Below are positions 50,762-60,000 of a DNA stretch of 64,000 nt, in pieces (position 1 is the stretch's first letter; each line of letters opens with the position of its first letter). Both the position numbers and the translations under genes were made by a program. The stretch spans positions 737,771 to 801,770 of the forward strand of contig NZ_SGWZ01000002.1 of NCBI RefSeq assembly GCF_004216755.1, in the 5' to 3' direction. The notes below the pieces were generated by a model. That model made no database searches and was not told where the DNA came from. It saw only the letters and a program-made list of their open reading frames with translations. Source of the DNA: Kerstersia gyiorum. GTDB lineage: Bacteria; Pseudomonadota; Gammaproteobacteria; Burkholderiales; Burkholderiaceae_B.

Positions 50762-52168
50762 TCAGCTTGCCCGGGCCAGCTTGGCCTGCGCGTCACGCAG
50801 GGCCGTGCGCAAGCCCTCCTCCACTACCGGATGGTAAAACGGCATCTCCAGCATTTGCCCGATGGTCATCTGCTGCTGTACCGACCAGGCCAGCAAATGC
50901 CCCAAATGCTCGGCCGCTGGCGCGGCCAGTTCCGCGCCCAGCAGGCGGCCACTGCTGCGTTGCGCGTACACCCGCAACAAACCGGCATTGCGCCGCATGA
51001 CGCGTGCCCGCCCCTGGTCGCCAAAATCGACCTCGCCAATCACGAACTCGACCCCTGCCTGTTCCAGCTCGCTGTAGCGCTTGCCGGCACTGGCAACCTG
51101 CGGCTCGGAAAACACGACGCTCAGGCCAGCACGCCGCAATCCCGGTTCTACCTGGGGGTGGCGCGCCGCATTGCGCCCGGCTATGCGGCCCTCATCACTG
51201 GCTTCATGCAATAGCGGCAAGTCGCCATTGGCATCGCCAGCAATATAGACGGCGCTATCACCGGCACGCAGGGTGTTGCGGTCGTAGGCCAGACGGCCGC
51301 GCGCGTCCAGCGCCAATCCTGCTTTGGGCAGATCCAGCGCGGCAAGATTCGGGCGCCGGCCCGTCGCCGCCAGCACATATTCGAAATGTTCTTCCTGCTC
51401 GTGGCCTTCGTCATCCAGGAAACGGATGAAGACGCCATGATTGTCCGGCCTGATTTCCTGCATCTGGGCACGGACATCAAGCGCCATTTCAGTTTTGAAG
51501 GCGGCCAATGCAGCTGCCTTGACCGCCGGATCACTGATGCCGCCCAGACTGCCGCGCGCTCCGAAGAGACGGGTACGCACACCCAGCCTGTGCAGGGCCT
51601 GCCCCAGTTCCAGCCCGATGACGCCTGGCCCGAACACGGCAATGCTGCGCGGCAGGTCGGGCAATTCAAACAGACTGTCATTAATCAGCACACGGTCTCC
51701 CAGACCGCTCAGCTCATCCGCGATAAAAGGCGCCGAGCCCGTCGCGATGACCACGGCCCTGGCGTGAATTTCCTCTTCCTGGCCGCTGACCGCCAGAACG
51801 CCAGGCGCGGTGAATCGCGCCGTGCCGCGCAATACGTCCGCTGCGGGAATACTTTCCATCCCCTTGAGCACAAAGCCCACGAAACGATCCCGCTCGCGCC
51901 GGACACGCGCCAGCACTTCGGCACCGTTTACCCGCAATCCTGACACATGCACCCCGAATGGAGCGCCATCCCGCGCCGCATGAGCGGCCTCTGCCGCTGC
52001 AATCAACAATTTGGACGGCATGCAGCCCACGCGCGCGCAAGTAGTGCCAAACGGGCCGTTTTCAATCAGGACGGCACTGGCCCCCTGATCGCGCGCGCTG
52101 CGATAGGCGCCCAGTCCGGCCGTGCCAGCGCCGATCACGGCGACATCCACCATTCGCGCCATGCTCAC
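50762..52168 (-). CDS. Pyridine nucleotide-disulfide oxidoreductase (dihydrolipoyl-dehydrogenase-like)
   Basis: A 468-residue flavoprotein. FAD motif VAVIGAGTAGLGAYRSARDQG, redox pair in GTTCARVGCMPSK (C-x4-C), NAD(P) motif VFGPGVIGLELGQAL, GDANGDLPLLHEASDEG, and a C-terminal HPVVEE that replaces the HPTLSE of Lpd. Those two cysteines are the only ones in the protein. No lipoyl partner is adjacent; the start overlaps copZ (ATGA), so it belongs to the copper island. It lacks the C-terminal Cys pair of mercuric reductase. It probably reduces a disulfide or metal under copper stress. Confidence 0.88.
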   Translation of the reverse strand: MSMARMVDVAVIGAGTAGLGAYRSARDQGASAVLIENGPFGTTCARVGCMPSKLLIAAAEAAHAARDGAPFGVHVSGLRVNGAEVLARVRRERDRFVGFVLKGMESIPAADVLRGTARFTAPGVLAVSGQEEEIHARAVVIATGSAPFIADELSGLGDRVLINDSLFELPDLPRSIAVFGPGVIGLELGQALHRLGVRTRLFGARGSLGGISDPAVKAAALAAFKTEMALDVRAQMQEIRPDNHGVFIRFLDDEGHEQEEHFEYVLAATGRRPNLAALDLPKAGLALDARGRLAYDRNTLRAGDSAVYIAGDANGDLPLLHEASDEGRIAGRNAARHPQVEPGLRRAGLSVVFSEPQVASAGKRYSELEQAGVEFVIGEVDFGDQGRARVMRRNAGLLRVYAQRSSGRLLGAELAAPAAEHLGHLLAWSVQQQMTIGQMLEMPFYHPVVEEGLRTALRDAQAKLARAS

Positions 52169-52374
52169 GCCTCCTTGCGGGTAAAGTCGTAATCTGCCGC
52201 AGCAATGCCGCGCTCCACGGCGGCAGCATCCGTCGTGCCGGTCACCGTCAGCGTATGGGCGGCGAGGTCAGCCTGCACCTGCGCGCCCGGCACCGCTTCC
52301 TGAATCGCGCCAGTCAGGGCGCGCACGCAGTGGTCGCAGCTCATATCGGGAACCTGGTATTGCAGTATTGCCAT
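52165..52374 (-). CDS. copZ: CopZ-like heavy-metal chaperone
   Basis: A 69-residue HMA-domain protein. VPDMSCDHCVRALTGAI has the M-x-C-x2-C site that binds Cu(I). The fold is the usual ferredoxin-like beta-alpha-beta unit. The ATG at 52374 has a GGAG site; a longer frame from 52410 adds unconserved residues. It is divergent from copA and overlaps the flavoprotein gene downstream. It should pass Cu(I) to CopA. Confidence 0.92.
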   Translation of the reverse strand: MAILQYQVPDMSCDHCVRALTGAIQEAVPGAQVQADLAAHTLTVTGTTDAAAVERGIAAADYDFTRKEA

Positions 52375-52470
52375 GTCATTTTCTCCGTTGCTTGCAGCAC
52401 CCTCTTCCATCAGGGCATCGGTTCATTCTATCCCAGCCCCTGGCCCGCCGTGCCAGCCGCAATAAAGCGC

Positions 52471-52501
52471 TTGACCTTATCATTATGGGAAGGTTGACAA
52501 T
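52471..52501 (+). promoter_or_regulatory. CueR-type promoter of copA
   Basis: TTGACC (52471-52476) and GACAAT (52496-52501) are separated by 19 bp, the distorted spacing typical of MerR-family promoters. Between them ACCTT (52474-52478) and AAGGT (52490-52494) form the dyad, resembling known CueR boxes (ACCTTCC...GGAAGGT). Confidence 0.87.
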
Positions 52502-52620
52502 GCAAGCCTGGCAGTCGTATTGGCCGCGTGCCTAAGCGCAAGCTCCGGCCTTCAGGCCAACGCTCTTCATTGCCCCAACATCGCAACAGCACTACCTGGA
52601 TTCCTGCCCCGGAGAAAGTC

Positions 52621-54930
52621 ATGAGTACGAAAGCCGATCACCGTGACGCCACACTCGCCGTCGAGCTTGCCATTGATGGCATGACCTGCGCGTCCTGCGT
52701 CAACCGTGTACAGAAAAAACTTGCCGCGCAACCCGGCGTCCTGGAAGCCAATGTCAATCTGGCTACTGAACGCGCCAGCATACGCATGCAAACCAGCGGC
52801 GCTTCACCCGAGGCGCTGGCGGCCGTCGTCACCGCGGCCGGCTATCCCGCCAGTGTCATTGTTGACCGCGAACGCGTTGCCGCCGAGCAAAGCGCGCGCC
52901 AGGAGCAGGAGCGGCAACGGCTTAAGCGCGCCTTTCTCACCGCCCTCATTCTGACCTTGCCTGTGTTCCTGCTGGAGATGGGCAGCCATATGGTGCCCGC
53001 TATCCACGATCTGGTTCAGCACACGCTGGGCGCGCAACGCAATGCCTGGATCCAAGGCATTCTGACGACCTTGGTGCTGGCCGGCCCTGGCCGTCATTTC
53101 TTCCGCGATGGCCTGCGCGCGCTCTGGCAGCGCACGCCTGATATGAACTCCCTGGTGGCGGTCGGTTCCGGCGCAGCCTGGTTGTATTCCGTCGTGGCGA
53201 CACTGGCGCCGCATTGGCTGCCCGAGGCCTCGCGCCATATTTACTTTGAAGCCAGTGCCGTCATTGTGACCTTGATTCTGCTGGGCAAGATGCTGGAAGC
53301 GCGCGCCAAGGGCCGCACCGGCGCGGCCATCCGCCGTTTGGTTGGCCTGCAGGTACGCACGGCAAGGCGCATTCTGCCTGACGGCGCCATCGAAGATGTG
53401 GATATTGCCAACATCCATACCGGCGACCTGCTTCGCGTGCGCCCCGGCGAAAAAATTCCGCTCGATGGTGTCATCCGCCAGGGCGAATCGCATATAGATG
53501 AATCCATGCTGACGGGTGAACCCCTGCCGGTTTCCCGCAAGGCGGGAGATAGCGTGACCGGCGCCACGCTCAATACCCATGGCAGCCTGGATATTGAAGT
53601 CACGCGCACCGGTGAAAACACCACGCTGGCGCAAATCATCCGCATGGTCGAACAGGCTCAGGGCGCCCGCCTGCCGGTGCAGGCATTGGTGGATAAAGTC
53701 ACAGGCTGGTTCGTCCCGGCTGTGATGACGATCGCCATTCTGACGCTGGTTCTGTGGATGGTGCTGGCCCCTGGCCTGGGCTTTGATTTCGCGCTGGTCA
53801 ATGCCGTCGCGGTCCTGATCGTGGCTTGCCCTTGCGCCATGGGGCTGGCCACGCCGACGTCCATTATGGTCGGCACAGGCCGCGCCGCCGATCTGGGCAT
53901 TCTGTTCCGCCAGGGGGATGCCCTGCAAACCCTGCGCGAAATAGATACGGTGGTTTTCGATAAAACCGGCACGCTGACGCAAGGCAAACCGGCGCTCACG
54001 CATATGCAGGTCGCCGCCGGTTTTGACGAAACCGCAGTCCTGCAATGGCTGGCCAGCGCCCAAAGCCATTCGGAACACCCCATTGCCCATGCCATTGTGC
54101 AAGCGGCCCAGGCCCGCGGCATGACCTTCGGCCAGGTTGACGGATTTGAAGCCATCAGCGGCGCAGGCCTGGCGGCAAGCGTCGATGGCCATGCCGTGCT
54201 CGCGGGCGCTGCCAAACTGATGCAGGATCGCGCTGTCGCCATGGACCCTGAACTGGCAGCGCTGGCGGATCAATGGGGCGCCAAAGGCAATACGCCGTTC
54301 TATGTCGCCATAGATGGCCGTATGGCTGCCCTGGTTGCCGTCGCCGATCCGCTCAAGGATGACACCCCGGCTGCCCTGCAGGCCTTGCATGCGCAGGGCA
54401 TTCGCCTGGTCATGCTGACCGGAGATAACCAGCGTACCGCTGAAGCGGTTGCTGCCAGCCTGGGGATAGACGAAGTCCATGCCCAGGCGCTGCCGGCGGA
54501 CAAGGTGGCGGTGCTGGCCCAACTCAAGGCCGCAGGCAAGCGCTGCGCGTTCGTGGGCGACGGCATCAATGACGCCCCGGCGCTGGCCGCTGCCCATGTT
54601 GGCATCGCCATTGGCACCGGCGCGGATATTGCGGTGGAATCTGCCGGCGTGGTGCTGATGTCCGGCTCTTTGGCCGGGGTGGCAAATGCCATCGCGCTTT
54701 CACGCGCCACCATGCGCAACATCCGCCAGAACTTGTTCTGGGCCTTTGTCTATAACGCCGCCCTCATTCCGCTGGCCGCTGGCGTGCTGTATCCGGCCTA
54801 CGGCCTGCTGATGTCGCCCGTGTTTGCCGCAGCGGCCATGGCACTTTCCAGTGTTTTCGTGGTGGTGAACGCCTTGCGCCTGAAGGCCTGGCGCCCCCAA
54901 CCCGCCCCTGCCAACGGAGGACAAGCATGA
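52621..54930 (+). CDS. copA: Copper-translocating P1B-type ATPase
   Basis: A 769-residue Cu(I) exporter in the inner membrane. One N-terminal HMA domain (GMTCASC, Cys23 and Cys26), eight predicted helices, the ion-binding CPC at 403-405 (IVACPCAMGLATP), phosphorylation site Asp447 in DKTGTLTQG, and the SEHPIAHAI and GDGINDAPAL hinge motifs are all present. The ATG at 52621 follows GGAGAAAGTC. The stop overlaps cueR (ATGA). The CueR-type promoter is 120 bp upstream. Confidence 0.97.
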   Translation: MSTKADHRDATLAVELAIDGMTCASCVNRVQKKLAAQPGVLEANVNLATERASIRMQTSGASPEALAAVVTAAGYPASVIVDRERVAAEQSARQEQERQRLKRAFLTALILTLPVFLLEMGSHMVPAIHDLVQHTLGAQRNAWIQGILTTLVLAGPGRHFFRDGLRALWQRTPDMNSLVAVGSGAAWLYSVVATLAPHWLPEASRHIYFEASAVIVTLILLGKMLEARAKGRTGAAIRRLVGLQVRTARRILPDGAIEDVDIANIHTGDLLRVRPGEKIPLDGVIRQGESHIDESMLTGEPLPVSRKAGDSVTGATLNTHGSLDIEVTRTGENTTLAQIIRMVEQAQGARLPVQALVDKVTGWFVPAVMTIAILTLVLWMVLAPGLGFDFALVNAVAVLIVACPCAMGLATPTSIMVGTGRAADLGILFRQGDALQTLREIDTVVFDKTGTLTQGKPALTHMQVAAGFDETAVLQWLASAQSHSEHPIAHAIVQAAQARGMTFGQVDGFEAISGAGLAASVDGHAVLAGAAKLMQDRAVAMDPELAALADQWGAKGNTPFYVAIDGRMAALVAVADPLKDDTPAALQALHAQGIRLVMLTGDNQRTAEAVAASLGIDEVHAQALPADKVAVLAQLKAAGKRCAFVGDGINDAPALAAAHVGIAIGTGADIAVESAGVVLMSGSLAGVANAIALSRATMRNIRQNLFWAFVYNAALIPLAAGVLYPAYGLLMSPVFAAAAMALSSVFVVVNALRLKAWRPQPAPANGGQA

Positions 54931-55325
54931 ATATCGGCGCAGCAGCCAAAGCCAGCGGAATTTCCGCCAAAATGATCCGTTATTACGAGGATGCGGGTTT
55001 ATTGCCCGAAGTACAGCGCAGCCCTGCTGGCTACCGCAATTACCGGGACCAGGACGTTCATACCCTGTGTTTTCTCAGGCGCGCCCGCGACCTCGGGTTT
55101 TCCGTCGAACAAATGCGCAGCCTGGTGCAGCTCTGGCAGGATACGTCCCGCGCCAGCGCCGATGTCAAAACACTGGCGCTGGCGCATATCCAGGAGCTGC
55201 GCGCCAAGGCTCTGGCGCTGGAACAGATGGCCGATACGCTGGCCCATCTGGCCAGCAACTGCCACGGGGATCAGCGGCCGGAATGCCCTATCATTACAGG
55301 CCTTCAGGCGCCGTCCAAGGGCTGA
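54927..55325 (+). CDS. cueR: CueR-type MerR family copper regulator
   Basis: A 132-residue MerR regulator. The winged helix lies at 1-70 (MNIGAAAKASGISAKMIRYYEDAGLLP), a coiled-coil dimer helix follows, and the metal loop near the C-terminus is NCHGDQRPECPI, with the two cysteines spaced as in CueR. It activates copA through the 19-bp-spacer promoter. It overlaps copA by 4 bp and its 3' end overlaps the convergent nitroreductase gene by 32 bp. Confidence 0.95.
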   Translation: MNIGAAAKASGISAKMIRYYEDAGLLPEVQRSPAGYRNYRDQDVHTLCFLRRARDLGFSVEQMRSLVQLWQDTSRASADVKTLALAHIQELRAKALALEQMADTLAHLASNCHGDQRPECPIITGLQAPSKG

Positions 55326-55899
55326 CGTAGGCATCAGGCGCCTGCCTGGCCGAGCCCTGCGCCGGCACGGCAGACGTGCCTATTACCAGATAGCCCATGA
55401 AACGGTAGGACAGTGGATCGAAGCCCAGGCCTTCCTGCACCTCTTCGACGGCGGTTCCCAAACCCGTGCTCCAGAATGCGCCATAGCCCAGGAAGTGGGC
55501 CGCATTCAGCATATTCATCACGGCTGCGCTGGCGGCTGCCAGTTGTTCCCATTCCGGGGCCTTGGGGTGGTCGTGATGAATTTCGTGCCCCAGCGCGACC
55601 ACCAGCGGCACCTTGGCCAGCCAGGCCCGCACCGCATGTTCTTTTTCCGGGGTCATGCGGGCATCACCAGCGGCCTTTACCGCGGCAATGGCAAAATCGG
55701 CCAGCCGGCCGATGGCCTCCCCTTCAATCACGCGAAAACGCCAGGGGCGCAAGGAAGCATGGTCAGGCGCCCGGGCCGCTGCCTGCAGGATCAGATTCAG
55801 TTCGCGGGCGTTGGGCCCCGGCGCCGTCAGCAAGGAATTCGAACGTCGGGACAACAGAAGTTCCAGGGCGCCGCTAGCCACATCAGACGGATTGCTCAT
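55294..55899 (-). CDS. Nitroreductase family protein
   Basis: A 201-residue FMN-dependent oxidoreductase of the NfsB/YdjA-like (single-domain) type. LLLSRRSNSLLTAPGPNARELNLILQAAARAPDHASLRPWRF contains the FMN-binding Arg/Ser block, and LGYGAFWSTG is the second FMN motif. The start at 55899 (MSNPSD) is chosen over an upstream ATG. Its 3' end overlaps cueR tail-to-tail. Substrate unknown; YdjA relatives reduce nitroaromatics poorly. Confidence 0.87.
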   Translation of the reverse strand: MSNPSDVASGALELLLSRRSNSLLTAPGPNARELNLILQAAARAPDHASLRPWRFRVIEGEAIGRLADFAIAAVKAAGDARMTPEKEHAVRAWLAKVPLVVALGHEIHHDHPKAPEWEQLAAASAAVMNMLNAAHFLGYGAFWSTGLGTAVEEVQEGLGFDPLSYRFMGYLVIGTSAVPAQGSARQAPDAYVSPWTAPEGL

Positions 55900-56176
55900 T
55901 ATCGGAATGTCTCGCTGGGTAGAAAAATAGAGAACCACAAATAGAAAACCAAAAGGAACTGCCCCGATGGTGAACGGCGCGGCAGCGTGGCCGCGCTTTT
56001 CATGGCATGGTCTTGAATGAAACCGATTCTCGCACAGTTCTTCCTGCGCACCGGATTTACCCCTTGCCAGTGACGGGTTTCCCGGCAGCAGCGCCCCCCC
56101 TAAGAGGAGGCCTGTCCCGCCTGGCGGCTGGTGGGCAGCGGCTCCGCTGGCATGTTTTAAGGCTGGCTCTGCGGTT

Positions 56177-57526
56177 TTAGCCCTGAGGTTGGCCCTGTGG
56201 CTGGGGCTGACGGTGTGACCGCCGTTGCGCCCAGGGCAAGGCCGCTATGGCCAGCGCGCCGAGCACAAATGCCAAACCAAAAACGCTGAACAGCTCGGCA
56301 GGCGCCCATTGCGCATCGATCAGGCGCCCCGCCAGCAGCGGAGACACGATAGCGCCGACCCGGCCCATGCCGATGGCCCAGCCTAAACCTGTCACCCGTT
56401 GCGTGGAGCGGTAGATTGATGGCGTCAGCGCATACAAGCCGGCCACGCAGCCATTGACGAAGATACCGATCAGCAAGGCCGCTGCAAACGCCATATTCAG
56501 CTCGCCCAGCAAGCGGACAAACCCATACATGAGACAGAAGTTTGCCAGCATGTAGATCATCAGCAGGCGCGGCAAGGCGAAGCGCGCGGCAAGCAGGCCG
56601 ATCAGCGATGTGCCCACGATGCCGCCTACGTTCAGCAGCACGCCGCCGGTAATGCCCTGCTGATTGGATAAACCGGCACTGACCATGAGCTTGGGCGTCC
56701 AGCTCATCACGAAATAAAAGCCCAGCATGACAAGGAAGAAGGCGCACCAGATCAAGAGCGTAGATGGCAGCAAACCAGGCGCGAACAGGCTGCCCACCCC
56801 GGCACGCGCGGCCTGTGCCCGATTGGCGCCGGCCGCCGGCAAGGTGTTGATGCCGGGCAAGCCCACCTTGCCCAGCAGACGGTTCACCGCTAGCAGCGCG
56901 CCGCGCGGCTGCCGCCCCAGCAGGAAGTCCAGCGATTCCGGCAGCCATAAGCCCATGATGGGCAAGGTCGCCAATGTCGTCAGACCGCCATACAGGAACA
57001 CGGACGGCCAGCCCATGGCGGGAATAATCCAGGCCGCGACAATACCGCCTATCGTGGCGCCCAGCGCATACGCAGTTGCCTGCAGGCTGATCGCCAGCCC
57101 ACGCCATTTCTTGGACGCGTATTCACCGGCAATCACATAGCTGCTGGCAAGAATGCCGCCTATGCCCAGCCCGGTCAGCAAACGCAAGGCGCCCAGTTGC
57201 ACAGGGCTTTGCGCATAGGCCGACGCCACCATGCCGCTACCGGCGACGGCAATGCAAAACATAATCAGCGGACGGCGCCCGAAACGATCGGCCCAGGGCG
57301 CGATAAACAAGGAACCCAAGGCCATGCCGACCAGGCCGGCGCTCAGCAGATAGCCCAGCTGGATACCGCTCAATGACCAATGGCTCGCGACTGACGCAGC
57401 CGTGAATGCCATCACCAGCACATCGAAGCCATCCAGCATATTGATGAGAAAGCACAGGGAGATCACGCCCCACTGAAAGCGGCTCATGGACTTCTCATCC
57501 ATCAGCTCATGAATAGGTTTGCTCAT
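56177..57526 (-). CDS. MFS transporter, aromatic acid:H+ symporter (AAHS) family
   Basis: A 449-residue PcaK/VanK-like uptake transporter. MLDGFDVLVMAFTAASV is the D-G-x-D motif of TM1 in AAHS proteins, and the loop APWADRFGRRPLIM is the MFS signature. 12 helices are predicted. It is the third gene of the vanB-vanA cluster and probably imports vanillate or another methoxylated aromatic acid, an inference from context. Confidence 0.9.
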   Translation of the reverse strand: MSKPIHELMDEKSMSRFQWGVISLCFLINMLDGFDVLVMAFTAASVASHWSLSGIQLGYLLSAGLVGMALGSLFIAPWADRFGRRPLIMFCIAVAGSGMVASAYAQSPVQLGALRLLTGLGIGGILASSYVIAGEYASKKWRGLAISLQATAYALGATIGGIVAAWIIPAMGWPSVFLYGGLTTLATLPIMGLWLPESLDFLLGRQPRGALLAVNRLLGKVGLPGINTLPAAGANRAQAARAGVGSLFAPGLLPSTLLIWCAFFLVMLGFYFVMSWTPKLMVSAGLSNQQGITGGVLLNVGGIVGTSLIGLLAARFALPRLLMIYMLANFCLMYGFVRLLGELNMAFAAALLIGIFVNGCVAGLYALTPSIYRSTQRVTGLGWAIGMGRVGAIVSPLLAGRLIDAQWAPAELFSVFGLAFVLGALAIAALPWAQRRSHRQPQPQGQPQG

Positions 57527-57614
57527 ATTGGAACCTCGATAAGCATTCGCGCGCTGAGGCGTCAGGCACGCGTCGTCCTGCGCTGCCGAATCACGGCGTA
57601 GCGCAGGCTCAGGG

Positions 57615-57650
57615 ACGGGAGTAACGGAAGTAACGGGAAGAACGGATACA
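57615..57650 (-). repeat. Four tandem 9-bp units between vanA and the transporter gene
   Basis: ACGGGAGTA, ACGGAAGTA, ACGGGAAGA and ACGGATACA follow each other in phase at 57615, 57624, 57633 and 57642. They lie in the 171-bp gap, about 90 bp before the transporter start. Confidence 0.75.
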
Positions 57651-57697
57651 GGCGTATGCGGCCATGCGAAGACATGGCCGGGCAGCGCCAGAAAGAC

Positions 57698-58783
57698 TTA
57701 AGCGCCGCTGCGGGACTTGGCCAGTTCGATGATGCGCCGCGCCTTGTTGGCGCCCACATCCACATGAATGTCTATCATCGGCTTCTTGCCGCAACGCAGC
57801 ATGTTGGCGTACTGGGACTCAATGACGACTTTATCTTCGTCAAACGTCATGATGGTTTGCTCCAGGACTTTGGCGCGTATGCCTTCCACATCGCCCACCG
57901 GATTGGTCGCCATCGTCCAGAAGTAATGACAGGTCGTCTCGGTTTCGGGCGTAATGCCATGAAAGCCGCGCATATGAAAACCATCGCGCTGCGGGTCGTC
58001 CATGCTGGCGGTGCCCACGTCCACCGCCCCTGTCCAGATCAGGATATGGGACAAACGGAACTCGATTTCCTGCCAGCGGTCCACGCGCCCCTTGAAGGGA
58101 TAAGCCGCCGTATAAGTGGGCGGAGGTTCGGAATCCAGCATATAGCGCGTCACCCGGACAGACTCGTCATCGCTCTCGACTTTCATCTCGGCATTCATGT
58201 GTATCTTGGCGTTGCCGCCTATCGTCTTCAGGTGGACGTATCCAAGATGGCTGAGATCCAGCAAGTTATCGTGGATCAGCTGATACGGCGCCTGGTAGTG
58301 ATAGACGTCGCCGCCATAGACGTATTTGCCAGAGCTATGGATGTCATAGGCTGGCGCGTCGAATAGCGGTTCGGCCTGATCCGGCGCGCCAAACCACATC
58401 CAGACAATGCCGTCGCGTTCCTGCACCGGGTACGCGCTCACCCTGGCGCGCGACGGAATCTTTTCCTGGCCCGGAATCTCGATGCATTGGCCGGTCGCGT
58501 CATATAACAGGCCATGGTAGCCGCAGCGCACGCCACAGTGCTCCACGGTGCCATCGGAAAGCGGCAAGGCGCGATGGCAGCAGCGGTCTTCCAGCGCCGC
58601 CACCCGCTGATCTCCCAGACGAAAGAGGACGACTGGCCGGTTCAAGAGCGTGCGGCCCAGCGGCTTATCCTTCAGTTCCGAAGATAGCGCGGCGACGTAC
58701 CACTGGTTCAAGGGAAACGGGGAAGCGGGAAGCGTAACGGTGTGCGATGGTGCCTCAGCGGGCGCAAGCGTTGCCAAAGACAT
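57698..58783 (-). CDS. vanA: Vanillate O-demethylase oxygenase subunit, VanA-like
   Basis: A 361-residue Rieske non-heme iron oxygenase. The Rieske cluster ligands are in CCHRALPLSDGTVEHCGVRC (C-x-H) followed by GYHGLLYD (C-x2-H), about residues 67-92. The mononuclear iron site is DNLLDLSHLGYVH (about 171-183). With VanB it hydroxylates the methoxy group of vanillate, releasing formaldehyde and protocatechuate. The exact substrate could be another methoxy-aromatic. It follows vanB by 24 bp. Confidence 0.9.
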   Translation of the reverse strand: MSLATLAPAEAPSHTVTLPASPFPLNQWYVAALSSELKDKPLGRTLLNRPVVLFRLGDQRVAALEDRCCHRALPLSDGTVEHCGVRCGYHGLLYDATGQCIEIPGQEKIPSRARVSAYPVQERDGIVWMWFGAPDQAEPLFDAPAYDIHSSGKYVYGGDVYHYQAPYQLIHDNLLDLSHLGYVHLKTIGGNAKIHMNAEMKVESDDESVRVTRYMLDSEPPPTYTAAYPFKGRVDRWQEIEFRLSHILIWTGAVDVGTASMDDPQRDGFHMRGFHGITPETETTCHYFWTMATNPVGDVEGIRAKVLEQTIMTFDEDKVVIESQYANMLRCGKKPMIDIHVDVGANKARRIIELAKSRSGA

Positions 58784-58807
58784 GGGGACTTTCTCCTGTC
58801 GTGTGTG

Positions 58808-59761
58808 TTAGATATCAAGAACCAGCCGCGGCGACAAAGCCCGCGAACAGCAAGGCGTGAAACAGTCATTGCGCGCGTGTTCGGCTGCCGTCAGGTATTG
58901 ATCGCGGTGATCCGGCGTGCCGGCAATGAGCTTCGTGACACAGGTGCCGCAGACACCTTGTTCGCATGACACGGGCAAAGGGATGCCAGCCTCATCGAGC
59001 ACCTCGAAAACAGAGCGCTCTGGCGGAATCAGGTGGACCGCGCCGGTACTGGCAATCTCTACCTCGAAAGCGATATCCGCCTGCGGACGGTTCGCCGGTA
59101 CGGCAGCAAAGTGCTCGCGATGCAGCTGTGTTTCCGGCCAGCCGCACAGACTGGCTGAGGTGAGCACATGCTGCATAAAACCATTGGGCCCGCACACGTA
59201 TAAATGTTGCCCCGCTTGCGGCGGCTTAAGACAGGCCTGCACATCCAGCGGGGAAACATCATCGAAATGCAGGTGCGCGCGGTCTGCGAACGCACTGCTC
59301 TCCAGGAAGTCGGCGAATGCCGCTTTGCTGCGGCTGCGGCAGCAATAATGCAGTTCGAAATCCTGCTGCCTGGCCGCCAGTTCCTGAGCCATGCAAAGAA
59401 TGGGAGTAATGCCGATGCCGCCGGCAAACAGCAGCGTTTTCTGCGCGTGCGGCACCAGCGCGAACAAATTGCGCGGCGGGCTGGCCATCAGCGTCATGCC
59501 GACACGGATCTGATCGTGCAGGGCAATCGACCCGCCCCGGGAAGCCGGGTCGCGCAGCACTGCCACGGTATAACTGCCGGGCTGCCCTGCCCCTGAGGGC
59601 ATGCATAAGGAGTACTGCCGCACCTGGCCTTGCGGCAGATGCAAATCTATATGGGCGCCAGCTTCATAGGCTGGCAAGGGCTGGCCGTTACTGGCGGTCA
59701 GCTGGAAGCTGAACACATCATCGGCTTCACGCGTTTTCTGCGTGACGGTCAAGGTCATCAT
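58808..59761 (-). CDS. vanB: Vanillate O-demethylase reductase, VanB-like
   Basis: A 317-residue phthalate-dioxygenase-reductase-type protein: FMN-binding domain (RQYSLCMPS, about 50-60), NAD domain (LLFAGGIGITPILCMAQEL; YVCGPNGFM), and a C-terminal plant-type 2Fe-2S domain with SCEQGVCGTC and a fourth Cys in NDCFTPCCS. It passes electrons from NADH to VanA. The first ATG at 59761 follows GGAATCCGAC; a second Met is the next codon. It is divergent from a MarR regulator. Confidence 0.93.
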   Translation of the reverse strand: MMTLTVTQKTREADDVFSFQLTASNGQPLPAYEAGAHIDLHLPQGQVRQYSLCMPSGAGQPGSYTVAVLRDPASRGGSIALHDQIRVGMTLMASPPRNLFALVPHAQKTLLFAGGIGITPILCMAQELAARQQDFELHYCCRSRSKAAFADFLESSAFADRAHLHFDDVSPLDVQACLKPPQAGQHLYVCGPNGFMQHVLTSASLCGWPETQLHREHFAAVPANRPQADIAFEVEIASTGAVHLIPPERSVFEVLDEAGIPLPVSCEQGVCGTCVTKLIAGTPDHRDQYLTAAEHARNDCFTPCCSRALSPRLVLDI

Positions 59762-59790
59762 GTCGGATTCCACACACAAATATTAGTTGC

Positions 59791-59827
59791 CTACACAACT
59801 ATATTTAAATTCCAATTGGTTGTGTAG
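59791..59827. promoter_or_regulatory. MarR-type operator region upstream of vanB
   Basis: CTACACAAC (59791-59799) and GTTGTGTAG (59819-59827) are exact complements with a 19-bp spacer. TAGTTG (59784-59789) and CAACTA at 59796-59801 form a second, overlapping dyad. Such repeated half-sites in the divergent gap suit the neighbouring MarR regulator. Confidence 0.75.
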
Positions 59828-60000
59828 ACACACCATATTTGCCCTAATATCGGTGCTGCCCAATTTCTGTCAGATCCCCTTCCCCCCGCTTGCTCAGGGC
59901 CGCTGGCGCCCTGGCCTGGCGCTTGGCGGCAGCCCGAATCGGGGTATGCTGTTTGCCACTCGCTTTATGATGTGCCATACCGGCAGCAGCTGGCTACCAG

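Noticed and set aside
50762..52168. Mercuric reductase
   Set aside because: The redox pair and fold fit, but the C-terminal vicinal cysteines needed for Hg(II) are absent and no other mer gene is present.
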